A stretch of 64,000 bases of DNA from Candidatus Gastranaerophilales bacterium (GTDB lineage: Bacteria; Cyanobacteriota; Vampirovibrionia; Gastranaerophilales; Gastranaerophilaceae), in contig CALVEL010000004.1 of assembly GCA_944326565.1 (NCBI GenBank), positions 62,001 to 126,000 on the forward strand, read 5' to 3'. A program made the translations under genes and the position numbers. The stretch's first letter is position 1; every line of letters begins with the position of its first letter. The notes below the pieces were generated by a model. It searched no databases. It was not told the DNA's origin and saw nothing but the letters and a program-made list of their open reading frames with translations. Below, one piece after another: positions 51,950 through 60,063 of this stretch.

Positions 51950-52927
51950 TTAACAAATTTTAACTATTTTTAATTCATCAAGAGTTTTTATTATATTTTC
52001 ATAATTTTCTTCAATTACGAGTTTACTTCTTAAAACTTTGGCGTTTTTAAATCCAGCAAGATAATACGGATAAAATTTTCTCATAAACTTAATCCCAATA
52101 TTCATTCCCCGCAGGCTAATTTCTTCATCAAGGTGTTTTTTTAGAATTTTTATACGTTCTTCAAGCTCAGGAACAAGTGTTTTTTCTCCAGTCTGTAAAA
52201 ATTTAGAAATCCTTCCAGATAGAGTAGGATCGCCTAATGTCCCTCTACCGATTGCAACTCCGTCAGCTTTTGATTCCTCAAGACATTTAATGGCATCTTC
52301 GATTGATTTGATATCCCCGTTTGCAAAATATGGGATATCAATTTCACCTTTTAGTCTGCTTATTATTTTCCAGTCAGCATTGCCTGCATACATTTGAGAC
52401 CGTGTTCTTCCATGTATTGTAATAAAATCTGCTCCAGCTTCTTGCATTTTTTGTGCATATTCTACAAAATTAAGTTCATCAAATGTATAACCAAGTCGGA
52501 ATTTTACACTTACTGGTTTATCGGTACCTTCTTTGACCGCTTTAACAAGTTCTGAAGCAAGAGCTGGATTTCTCATCAAAGCACATCCGTCTTGACCTTT
52601 TACAACTTTATTGACCGGGCAACCCATATTTATATCAATCATATCAGCATAATTGTTAAGAAATTCTGCTGCTTTTTTCATCATTTCAGGTTTATGCCCG
52701 CTTATTTGATAAGATATAGGACTATGATTTTCATCTCTTTTAAAAATTTCGGTACCTGAGCGTCCGTTTAGCGTTTGTGCAAGGTATTCAGAGCTTATCA
52801 TTTCTGTTGTTAGAAGTACATCAGGTGAATATTTTCTTATCAGACTTCTTAATACATAATCGGTAATCCCTGCCATTGGGGCCAGGGATACTTTACTTTT
52901 TATTAAATTACTTACACTATTGTGCAT
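51950..52927 (-). CDS. dus: tRNA-dihydrouridine synthase
   Basis: FMN-dependent enzyme of 325 aa that reduces uridine in tRNA D-loops. Motifs: SLAPMAGITDYVLRSLIRK, MIDINMGCPVNKVVKGQDGCALM (the catalytic Cys lies in the conserved GCALM-type segment, with DINMGCP before it), PVSVKFRLGY, FITIHGRTRSQMYAGNADW and GVAIGRGTLGDP. Features fit the DusB/NifR3 group. The start overlaps the end of the TPR gene by 11 nt, so the two are probably translationally coupled. Confidence 0.95.
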   Translation of the reverse strand: MHNSVSNLIKSKVSLAPMAGITDYVLRSLIRKYSPDVLLTTEMISSEYLAQTLNGRSGTEIFKRDENHSPISYQISGHKPEMMKKAAEFLNNYADMIDINMGCPVNKVVKGQDGCALMRNPALASELVKAVKEGTDKPVSVKFRLGYTFDELNFVEYAQKMQEAGADFITIHGRTRSQMYAGNADWKIISRLKGEIDIPYFANGDIKSIEDAIKCLEESKADGVAIGRGTLGDPTLSGRISKFLQTGEKTLVPELEERIKILKKHLDEEISLRGMNIGIKFMRKFYPYYLAGFKNAKVLRSKLVIEENYENIIKTLDELKIVKIC

Positions 52928-55031
52928 ATTGTTTTAATTCTTCCAGCCGCGCAGTTGCATATTGTTTGTATTCATCATCAGGGGCATTTGATGTTGAATA
53001 TTTTTTATAATACCCATATGCCTCTTTATATTTTCCTAAAGTGTCTAAATCTGATGCAATAAGGTAATTTACTATATTCATGTCTTCGCTGTTGTTATAT
53101 TTTAGGACATTTTTATAACTATTTACAGCTTCAGTTTGGTTGTTTTTTGCATCAAAAATCATGCCTTTGTAATAGTATGCGTAAGAATTCATAGGATCAG
53201 ATATAAGTAGTTTATTTAATAGTTTTAAGCTTTCATCATATTTTTCGTTCTCATAGAGTGCTATTGCTTCATTCAAGTTGTTTGCATTGTTTTGTTGAAT
53301 TATTGAAGTTAGATATTCTGAAGCTTTTTGGTTATTTTTATTCAGGGTAACTGATTTTTTTAAAAATTCTTCAGCAGCACCTAGATTGTCTTCTTCTGCG
53401 TATAATACGCCTATATAATACGCTATATCAGAGTCTTTTGGGTTTAATTGAAAAGCTTTTTGATAATATTCAATAGCTTTAGCATTATCATTTAAATTTT
53501 GATATGCTGAAGCTATACCAATCATTGAATCAGCTGTTGGAGGATTTACTTTTTCATACTCTTTTATTGCGTTTTGGTAATCTTTATTGTTAAAATATTC
53601 TGCAGCTTTATCAAAAGTAGCAGCTACAGTTTCATTTTTTATGTTTTTAATAGCTTCATCAACTTGACTGTTATTTGGAAATTTGTTTTTTGCAAGGCTT
53701 AGAGTATTTAAAGCCGCATCGTAGTTTTTCATTTGCCCTTGGGCAATTGCAAGGTTTACAAAAATCTCAGGGTTGTCTGAATTTTTGGTAATTTCTGTAT
53801 ATACTGATATTGCATCTTCAAGTTTATTCTGTTTATGCAAATCAAGTGCGTAGTTATATAGCATATCAGAAATATTTGCCCCGTTTGAATTCTTTTTGAC
53901 ATAATCAACGAATTGCGCTGTTGTCATTGTTTTTCTGGCTGTATTAAATAATTCATTTTGAGCAATTTCATTGTCTGGTTCTATACTTAGTACTTTTTTG
54001 AAAAATGTCTGAGCTGCTTTAGTTTCGCCTAATGCAGAAAGTGATTGAGCTTTGTATAAATTAGCCTGAATATTGTCTGGGTATAAAATTAATATGCTGT
54101 CATAGGCTACAATTGCTGTTTTATAATCACCTTTTTGTTGATATAAAGTGCCGACATTCAGCCGTGTATTTACATTTGAAGGGTCAATTGATTCTGCCTT
54201 TTGATAATATGTGAGCGCATCATCAAATTTCCCTTGTTTTTGCAAAATAGCACCCAAATTAGCTATTGTGTCTGCATCATTAGGATTTGCATCAAGTTTC
54301 TTTTTATAAATTCGTTCTAATGCATATAAAACTTCTTTGTTATCAGTACTTTGGGTTAATATATAGTTATATTCTTCTACAGCGAGCGTTTCACTGCCTA
54401 AATTGTCAAGGACTTTTGCATAAGAAAGCCTCAATGGAATGTCATTTGGGGCAACTGCAACTGCCTTGCGGTAGTATTCAGCACTTTTTGGGTCGTTTCC
54501 GAAAAGTTTCATTATATCGCCTATTTGTTTAAAGCTTTCTTTTATATAGTTTTTATCTCCCAAAGATTGGCTGAATTCATAGGCTGCTGCTGCAAATTCT
54601 CCTGAGGCTCTCAGTTGTTTGGCCTTCTCAAATCTCGATTTAGGTGTTGTATCGAATTTAGTGAGTTCTATACATTTATCTAAATTCCCGTTAACTTGTG
54701 TAATGGCATGAGATGAATTTTTTATGTTATTTGTATTAGGATACATTGCAAGATAGAAAAGTGCGCTTCTGTAGTCATCAGCTGCTTTTTCGTAGTTCTT
54801 TTCAGTATTTGCATAATATGTACCTCTTGCAAGATAAGAGTTTACAAGTCCGATTCTTGCGGAGTTATCCAAATAGTTTATTTTTAATGCGTTTTTAAAT
54901 TCTGTAATTGCACTTGAATATTGATAATTTGCTAAATATTGCTGTGCTAAATCATAATGTTCTTTGAAATCAGCAAAGGCAGGCAAGCTTAATGTGCAAA
55001 TACTCAATAAAGTGATTAAAGTTTTTTTCAT
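52917..55031 (-). CDS. Exported TPR-repeat protein
   Basis: A 704-aa protein with a signal peptide (MKKTLITLLSICTLSLPAFA) followed by about 18 tetratricopeptide-type repeats over its whole length (for example LAKVLDNLGSETLAVEEYNYI-like units, IANLGAILQKQGKFDDALTYY, TRLNVGTLYQQKGDYKTAIV, IAYYIGVLYAEEDNLGAAEEF). It should form a long periplasmic solenoid acting as a scaffold, perhaps in envelope assembly. The ATG at 55031 has GAGGG at good distance; an ATG three codons upstream abuts the ribosome site. It is coupled to dus downstream. Confidence 0.9.
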   Translation of the reverse strand: MKKTLITLLSICTLSLPAFADFKEHYDLAQQYLANYQYSSAITEFKNALKINYLDNSARIGLVNSYLARGTYYANTEKNYEKAADDYRSALFYLAMYPNTNNIKNSSHAITQVNGNLDKCIELTKFDTTPKSRFEKAKQLRASGEFAAAAYEFSQSLGDKNYIKESFKQIGDIMKLFGNDPKSAEYYRKAVAVAPNDIPLRLSYAKVLDNLGSETLAVEEYNYILTQSTDNKEVLYALERIYKKKLDANPNDADTIANLGAILQKQGKFDDALTYYQKAESIDPSNVNTRLNVGTLYQQKGDYKTAIVAYDSILILYPDNIQANLYKAQSLSALGETKAAQTFFKKVLSIEPDNEIAQNELFNTARKTMTTAQFVDYVKKNSNGANISDMLYNYALDLHKQNKLEDAISVYTEITKNSDNPEIFVNLAIAQGQMKNYDAALNTLSLAKNKFPNNSQVDEAIKNIKNETVAATFDKAAEYFNNKDYQNAIKEYEKVNPPTADSMIGIASAYQNLNDNAKAIEYYQKAFQLNPKDSDIAYYIGVLYAEEDNLGAAEEFLKKSVTLNKNNQKASEYLTSIIQQNNANNLNEAIALYENEKYDESLKLLNKLLISDPMNSYAYYYKGMIFDAKNNQTEAVNSYKNVLKYNNSEDMNIVNYLIASDLDTLGKYKEAYGYYKKYSTSNAPDDEYKQYATARLEELKQYAQ

Positions 55032-55138
55032 AAGATACATCCCTCATCTTATGAAAAAATTTTAATACAATAATGATTATATGTATACCTGCTTTTATCT
55101 ATCCGGCAATACAATTTAATATTTTGTAACTTTTACAT

Positions 55139-55168
55139 TAAAAAACCTCCTTTTAGGAGGCTTTTTTT
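55139..55168 (-). terminator. Terminator of the 58-aa gene
   Basis: Stem CCTCC/GGAGG with extra A-T pairs and a TTTTA loop, flanked by A and T runs. In the minus direction it closes the small gene at 55343. Confidence 0.82.
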
Positions 55169-55343
55169 AAGCAATGTCTTTGAAATCTGTTTTCGAGATA
55201 AATGTAGTAAATTGATCAAATAAAATTTGTAGTGGAATTTCCATCGAAAATGTTAAAGATTCATCAATTTTTACCCCATCCACCGGTGCAAGTGACATAT
55301 TCTTTTTCAGGGTCATCATACTTGCTTTAGATTTTTTTCTCAT
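55167..55343 (-). CDS. 58-aa small protein of unknown function
   Basis: Reads MRKKSKASMMTLKKNMSLAP, then VDGVKIDESLTFSMEIPLQI and LFDQFTTFISKTDFKDIA. The ATG at 55343 is chosen because GAGGAG lies 8 nt upstream; a longer frame starts further up without a ribosome site. The basic N-terminal third and acidic, amphipathic remainder suggest a small soluble protein. It has its own good terminator, which argues for a real gene. No family is recognised. Confidence 0.6.
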   Translation of the reverse strand: MRKKSKASMMTLKKNMSLAPVDGVKIDESLTFSMEIPLQILFDQFTTFISKTDFKDIA

Positions 55344-55590
55344 AATCAATACTCCTCTAATTGCTAGAAATCTTAACAATATATATATCGGCATATCCTT
55401 TTTAAACTTTAATTTATTAGTTGGTCATTTTTCGAAATTTATACTTCGAAAGGTAGTTATAATAAGAAATTTCAGATATTTAATTATTTTTTACAATTCG
55501 TAATATATAGAATCTTCTTTATATAGCGTGCAAAATTTCTATTGTTGTGGTATTATAACCTTGTAGAAATTAACATAAGGAGATACAACA
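55344..55590. other. Divergent regulatory interval upstream of infC
   Basis: About 250 nt of AT-rich DNA. AATTTCTA (55534-55541) and TAGAAATT (55564-55571) form a perfect 8-bp inverted repeat separated by 22 nt that includes a TATTAT -10-like hexamer (55551-55556). A strong ribosome site AAGGAG (55577-55582) follows. No gene is seen. Confidence 0.5.
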
Positions 55591-56124
55591 ATAGCAAACG
55601 ACACAAGACACAAGGACAAAGATCAAGTAATTATGAATGAGTGTATTCGTTCTCGTGAAGTCAGATTAATAGATGAGAACGGTGTAAATCATGGTGTTAT
55701 CGAGACATCTAAAGCCTTACAAATGGCATATGATGCTGATTTGGATTTAGTTTTGATAAGTCCGAACCAAGTTCCTCCGGTAGCTAAGATTTTAAATTAC
55801 GGTAAATATAAATATGAATTAGAGAAAAAAGCTAAAGAAGCTAAGAAAAAACAGCATACGGTAGATGTTAAAGAAGTAAAAATTAGATATAAAATTGATA
55901 CACATGACTATCAGGTGCGTATAAAAAATATTCAAAAGTTTATATCCCAGGGTAATAAAGTAAAAGTTGTTATTATGATGCGCGGTCGTGAGATGCAGCA
56001 TTCAAATTTAGCTTTTGATTTAGCAAACAGATTTATAGAAGATTTAAAAAATGAGCCTTTAGTTGTAGAGAAAAAACCTATGCTTGAAGGACGAAATGTT
56101 TCATTATACTTAGCGCCGCAATAA
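55591..56124 (+). CDS. infC: Translation initiation factor IF-3, start codon AUA
   Basis: A 177-aa IF-3. The first ATG in frame is at 55633, but AAGGAG at 55577-55582 is correctly spaced (8 nt) only for an in-frame ATA at 55591. Translation from there gives (M)ANDTRHKDKDQVIMNECIRS, restoring the basic N-terminal tail typical of IF-3. Conserved segments: REVRLIDENGVNHGVIET, VPPVAKILNYGKYKYELEKK, KEVKIRYKIDTHDYQVRIKN and VIMMRGREMQHSNLAFDL. IF-3 discriminates against non-AUG starts, so such a codon gives the known autoregulatory loop (AUU in E. coli). The rpmI-rplT genes that normally follow are absent. Confidence 0.93.
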   Translation: MANDTRHKDKDQVIMNECIRSREVRLIDENGVNHGVIETSKALQMAYDADLDLVLISPNQVPPVAKILNYGKYKYELEKKAKEAKKKQHTVDVKEVKIRYKIDTHDYQVRIKNIQKFISQGNKVKVVIMMRGREMQHSNLAFDLANRFIEDLKNEPLVVEKKPMLEGRNVSLYLAPQ

Positions 56125-56125
56125 T

Positions 56126-57040
56126 CTATTCGCTAATACCTCCCAAATCAACTATAAAACCGTTTTTTACATTATCACATGTTATATCCATGTGATATAG
56201 ATGTTTTTCATTAAGCCAAGATTGTAGGGAAATCCCTCCTTTTCTTGGTAGTGACTTATCATTGATATATTCTACAATTGTCCATCCACCTTTGTATCCG
56301 TCATAATCTTTAAAAGAATCAATGTCTATAGGGGTATTTGAGATACAAAGTCTTGCATCTTCTACTTTTTCGCTAACTGGATTTGCCAAGTATAGAGATG
56401 GTATATTGTTTATTTGTTTATTTTTAACATCATGATATAATGCAAGTTCGCCCCAAATACTAAAATTATTTACATTATCAGGTTCTATATAAGTTTTCAT
56501 TGCTATATCATTTTTACCGTCATTTAGTTTAAATACTATACTGTTTCCGCCTTTACCAATATATTTTATATTTATATTTTTGTTTTCTATTGATATAGAA
56601 TTTTCATCCTTTATATACTTTAGGTAATTTTTTCTTATTTCATAAGAAAGAGTATCCAGACTTTCAAAGATTTTTTTTATGTTTATTCCCTTGAATAGTT
56701 TTGGAATTTTTTCGATAATATTCGTACTTTCATTTGAATAAATTTTCTTTTTAATCAGTGCCGCCATCTTGTAAGGTGCATCTTGAGGTGTTTTATCAAA
56801 AAAATCGGTGTTATTGTCAATTTTTTCATTAAAATATTGATTAATTTTATTTCTTTTGAATTTATTTTTTTCTATGTTGAGAATATCATTTTCATAAATA
56901 TCAGAAATAAAGTCATTCTTTCTTAAATTAGAAAGATTTTTGGCTATGTTTTCAAGATTGATATTTTGTTTAAATGATATATTAATAGGGGAATCTTTTG
57001 CATGGGGGCTATTGATTTGTGATGCGGTTTGTATTTTCAT
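56126..57040 (-). CDS. Minimal protein-kinase-like protein with N-terminal ISFKQN motif
   Basis: A 304-aa protein without a signal peptide, starting MKIQTASQINSPHAKDSPIN then ISFKQN (residues 21-26). After a helical region (30-150) comes a kinase core: glycine loop GKGGNSIVFKL (162-172), VAIK-like Lys K182 (IAMKTY), helix-C-like Glu E198, hinge WTIVEYIND (253-261), catalytic loop H283-M-D285-I-T-C-D-N290 and a DFG equivalent D298-L-G. The chain stops four residues later. All ATP- and metal-binding residues are present, but the activation segment and C-lobe are missing. That resembles minimal effector kinases such as OspG. TGT-TATTAA lies 7 nt before the ATG and no ribosome site is seen. Confidence 0.7.
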   Translation of the reverse strand: MKIQTASQINSPHAKDSPINISFKQNINLENIAKNLSNLRKNDFISDIYENDILNIEKNKFKRNKINQYFNEKIDNNTDFFDKTPQDAPYKMAALIKKKIYSNESTNIIEKIPKLFKGINIKKIFESLDTLSYEIRKNYLKYIKDENSISIENKNINIKYIGKGGNSIVFKLNDGKNDIAMKTYIEPDNVNNFSIWGELALYHDVKNKQINNIPSLYLANPVSEKVEDARLCISNTPIDIDSFKDYDGYKGGWTIVEYINDKSLPRKGGISLQSWLNEKHLYHMDITCDNVKNGFIVDLGGISE

Positions 57041-57113
57041 ATAGACATTAATAACATGAAAAAGATTTTTTTTGCTATCGAATATTTTGGTTTGTAAGTA
57101 ATAAATAATTACT

Positions 57114-57140
57114 TGACTTAAAAAGTTCAGTACATATAAT
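57114..57140 (+). promoter_or_regulatory. Promoter of tRNA-Phe
   Basis: TTGACT (57114-57119), a 15-nt spacer and a perfect TATAAT (57135-57140) lie 40 nt before the tRNA. The spacer is slightly short. Confidence 0.65.
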
Positions 57141-57180
57141 AAAAAATGTGACTGAAAAGTCCATGATAATTAAAAAATAT

Positions 57181-57253
57181 GCCGCAATAGCTCAGTTGGT
57201 AGAGCAAGGGACTGAAAATCCCTGTGTCCTTGGTTCAATTCCGAGTTGCGGCA
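57181..57253 (+). tRNA. tRNA-Phe (anticodon GAA)
   Basis: Acceptor GCCGCAA/TTGCGGC, anticodon stem AGGGA/TCCCT around CTGAAAA (GAA), T-arm GTTCAATTC, discriminator A. No CCA is encoded. It lies 65 nt upstream of the restriction gene on the same strand. Confidence 0.95.
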
Positions 57254-57318
57254 TATTTTTTGTAATATATAGAATACTTTGGGGTTGTATTTTTATAAGT
57301 TATTTTTTAAGAGGAAAA

Positions 57319-57906
57319 ATGAAACGTTTTGTATTTGCAAATAAAAAAATAGTATTTAAAAAAAAATCTGTTCAAAAGTATGAGATAGGCATAATTAATA
57401 AAATTAAAGGAAACTTAGTACAAGTTTCATTCGTTTATAGTAATTGTACTGTAGAAATTTCTAAAGAAGATATTACACCTTTTGATCCTTTAAAAACCGG
57501 GGATCAATTCCCTAAAAAAGTATGTAATGTTTGTCATAGATTGCTTGATGTTAATATGTTTCAAAAAAATCAAAATGGAAAAAATAATAGAACTGTAAGA
57601 AGGCCATCCTGTAATGAATGCAGAGATATTATTGATGGAAAAGATATCTCCGCTGCAGATAAAAAAATAATGGAAAAGCAAAAGCCAAATATGGAGATAT
57701 GGACGTGTCCGGTTTGTAAAAAGACGACTATTCCGGGCTTAACAAGTAAAGTCGTCTGTGACCATGATCATATTACTGGACGTCCAAGAGCTTGGATATG
57801 TGACAGCTGTAATACAGGTTTAGGTAGATTTAAAGATGATCAAAATTTACTTAAAAATGCTATAGAATACTTAAATAAAAATAATATAAAACATCCTAAA
57901 ATATAG
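57319..57906 (+). CDS. Type II restriction endonuclease, Hpy99I-like (beta-beta-alpha-metal)
   Basis: A 195-aa nuclease from the ATG at 57319 (AAGAGGAAAA just upstream; the longer frame runs through tRNA-Phe). A small beta N-terminal domain (10-60: IGIINKIKGNLVQVSFVY) precedes a zinc ribbon (C69/C72, C98/C101) and a second zinc site (C130/C133, C161/C164) embedding a beta-beta-alpha-Me active site: VVCDHDHITGRPRAW with D148 and H149, and CDSCNTGLG with N165. These positions coincide with the catalytic D148/H149/N165 I recall for Hpy99I. T4 endonuclease VII has the same finger. It overlaps the convergent methyltransferase gene by 11 nt. The recognition site (CGWCG for Hpy99I) is not proven here. 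Confidence 0.8.
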   Translation: MKRFVFANKKIVFKKKSVQKYEIGIINKIKGNLVQVSFVYSNCTVEISKEDITPFDPLKTGDQFPKKVCNVCHRLLDVNMFQKNQNGKNNRTVRRPSCNECRDIIDGKDISAADKKIMEKQKPNMEIWTCPVCKKTTIPGLTSKVVCDHDHITGRPRAWICDSCNTGLGRFKDDQNLLKNAIEYLNKNNIKHPKI

Positions 57907-58726
57907 ACAATTGCATATCTTTATTTAAATAGTGATTAACCCGCTCTATTGCTATATCAACGTATTCTTGAGCAATATCGCATCCCAGATAGTTTCTGTT
58001 ATTAATTAACGCCATTTTACAAGTGGTTCCGCTTCCGCACATAGGGTCAAACACCAAGTCTCCTTCATTACTCCAACTGAGAATATGATCTTGTGCGAGT
58101 TTTTCTGGAAAAACTGCAGGATGGTTAAATGCAATTTTATCATTAGTTGTTCCCCCTAAACCAACTGCATATTCCCATATGTTTGTTTTTGTTTTTTCTT
58201 CGTTTAATCTTCCTAATATTTTTTTGTTAATACCATCAGATTTTTTATTATGTACCAACATCTCCATGCCTGAACGCGCAGTTTTTTCTTTTAGCGGATT
58301 GAATGTCTTAGGTGAACCTTTTGAAAATACAAACATAAACTCAAAACAATTAGTATATGCATTAGAGCGCATAAAAGGTGTATTTTTCTTTCTATATATC
58401 ATTGTGTCGTGAACATTAAACCCTACTTCTTGAAAGGCAAGAGCGTGTCTAAAGCTAGTAAGTGATTTATTACCCTTTTTTATTTTATCGCCGACAACCC
58501 ATACAACAACACCACCAGGTTTTATTATCCGGTATAACTCTTTTGCTATTTGTTGGTAATTAAATAGATATCCTTTGTAATCTCGTAAATCGTCATAAGG
58601 TGGAGAGGTTACAACCAAATCAACAAAATCATCCTCTATTGTCTGCATGAAATCAAGACAATCACAACAGTATATATTATTAATTTTTATTTTGTTATCA
58701 ATAATATTTAGTTTGTTATTTACCAT
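57896..58726 (-). CDS. DNA methyltransferase (N4-cytosine/N6-adenine, beta class)
   Basis: A 276-aa modification enzyme. Motif IV (VVTSPPYDDLRDY, residues 38-50) comes first and motif I (VFDPMCGSGTTCKMAL) near the C-terminus, the beta-class order. TSPPY is usual for N4-cytosine enzymes. A variable target-recognition region lies between them. The ATG at 58726 is preferred because the longer frame would start inside the -35 box of its own promoter. It pairs tail to tail with the restriction enzyme, so methylation protects the host's sites. Confidence 0.9.
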   Translation of the reverse strand: MVNNKLNIIDNKIKINNIYCCDCLDFMQTIEDDFVDLVVTSPPYDDLRDYKGYLFNYQQIAKELYRIIKPGGVVVWVVGDKIKKGNKSLTSFRHALAFQEVGFNVHDTMIYRKKNTPFMRSNAYTNCFEFMFVFSKGSPKTFNPLKEKTARSGMEMLVHNKKSDGINKKILGRLNEEKTKTNIWEYAVGLGGTTNDKIAFNHPAVFPEKLAQDHILSWSNEGDLVFDPMCGSGTTCKMALINNRNYLGCDIAQEYVDIAIERVNHYLNKDMQLSIF

Positions 58727-58751
58727 AAATAAATTCGCTGTTCTTGTATTT

Positions 58752-58780
58752 ATTATAGTATAAAAAACATATAGTATCAA
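58752..58780 (-). promoter_or_regulatory. Promoter of the DNA methyltransferase
   Basis: On the minus strand TTGATA (58775-58780), exactly 17 nt, and a perfect TATAAT (58752-58757). The ATG follows 25 nt after the -10. A strong constitutive promoter suits a protective methylase. Confidence 0.85.
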
Positions 58781-58805
58781 TAAAATCTTATCATTGTATA
58801 GCTAA

Positions 58806-59699
58806 TTATATTAGTGTCTGTTTTGCACAAATGCTATTATAGTGTAATTCTTTGATAATTCCCAAAATTCTGTTTATAAAATGTTTGTATGAAGCGCGAT
58901 CGGCTTCTCCTGAAAGAATAATATCTGCAAGTTTTGCTGTAGGATGAATATATATTTTAGCTTTGTCTGATGCGTTTTTATAAACTTCATCGACTGAAGC
59001 ACCTAGTCCTCTTTCTTCTGCACGTCTATAAAAGCGTTCTTTTTGAACTTTTCCGGTGACATCTACGTATATTTTGAAATCAAATGCATCAATAACTTTA
59101 TTTGTCAAAGTGAACAGTCCTTCTGAAATTATAATTTTTGATGGAGCTGCTTTTGTTACATTATCTTTCCTAATTGCAGTTCCAGACATATCATATTTGG
59201 GTAAGTATACAACTTCTCCAGCTAATAACTGTTTAATATGTTTTTTCATTAACTCTAATTCAAGAGCTTCGGGTATGTCAAGATCATAATTTTTTGCAAA
59301 TTCGGCAAAACTGCCGGCTTTTTTAACCATTTCAGAACGATCATAGTAATAATCATCTGTGTTAATTCTTGTTATGATATTATCCAAGTAATATTCTTGA
59401 GCAAAAGCTTCAATAGTATTGATAATATCATAAGTAATTGTTGATTTACCGCTTGCGGTCTCACCAGCAATGCCTATTGAACAAGATTTTTTCGTATAAC
59501 CTGATATAAATAAAGCTAATTTATGTATAACTCTGTCAGAAATGCTGATTAAAATAGAATTTTTTGAAGATAATTCTTCTTTGAAAATTTCGTTTAGTTT
59601 CCTTTCTGCCAGTTGGAGCAAAATAAGATTATTTTGACTATAGTTTATATAATTTCTATGTTCTTGAGTAGTGGTGTTTTTTGTTATAGTGTTTTGCAA
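58806..59699 (-). CDS. Uridine kinase / phosphoribulokinase-family P-loop kinase
   Basis: A 297-aa protein with a helical N-terminal extension (1-70) and a P-loop kinase domain: Walker A GETASGKST (79-87), INTDDYYYDR (the uridine-kinase-type acidic motif), a lid-like region YLPKYDMSGTAIR and IISEGLFTL. Ribo- or deoxyribonucleoside or a related small hydroxyl substrate is likely; the family also includes pantothenate and glycerate kinases. The start is a TTG with AAGGAT upstream. It is a single gene between the methyltransferase and the AT-rich gap. Confidence 0.75.
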   Translation of the reverse strand: MQNTITKNTTTQEHRNYINYSQNNLILLQLAERKLNEIFKEELSSKNSILISISDRVIHKLALFISGYTKKSCSIGIAGETASGKSTITYDIINTIEAFAQEYYLDNIITRINTDDYYYDRSEMVKKAGSFAEFAKNYDLDIPEALELELMKKHIKQLLAGEVVYLPKYDMSGTAIRKDNVTKAAPSKIIISEGLFTLTNKVIDAFDFKIYVDVTGKVQKERFYRRAEERGLGASVDEVYKNASDKAKIYIHPTAKLADIILSGEADRASYKHFINRILGIIKELHYNSICAKQTLI

Positions 59700-60063
59700 A
59701 TTTATAAATCCTTTTTTGTACTACTACTTTATTCTTATAAACCACAAACATAAAGAAAATTGTCTTGATTGTAAATAAATGTATATTAAGATTTTATTTA
59801 AAATTTTTAAATTTTTCATTTTTAAAATTTCAAAAATAATATATTGAATAAAAAGTAGACATATGACTATTTTTTTTATGTTTCAAATAGAGTTATATAT
59901 AGATATTTAATAATTTCAAGAAATTTATTTACATATTTAGCTTTTTTAAATTATTTATGTTTGTGTTAGTATTCAGTCAATAGTTTTTTATAAAGTATAA
60001 GGTTGAATTTTGAAGTTTATATCAAAATACTTTTAGAAAACTTATATCAAGAAGGAATTTTAT
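59700..60063. other. AT-rich non-coding interval before the surface-glycan cluster
   Basis: About 364 nt of extremely AT-rich DNA with no reading frame I would support. TTATATCAA occurs twice (60017-60025 and 60043-60051), close to the AGAAGGA ribosome site of the next gene. It presumably holds the cluster promoter. Confidence 0.5.

Noticed and set aside
52917-55031. DNA-level tandem repeat
   Set aside because: Repeats are protein-level TPR units with diverged DNA, not a satellite or CRISPR array.
57148-57318. N-terminal extension of the restriction enzyme frame
   Set aside because: It is the translation of tRNA-Phe (AQLVEQGTENP); the real start has a ribosome site at 57319.
58727-58780. 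Longer methyltransferase start at a TTG
   Set aside because: The TTG is the first three bases of the -35 box of the gene's own promoter, so it cannot be in the transcript.
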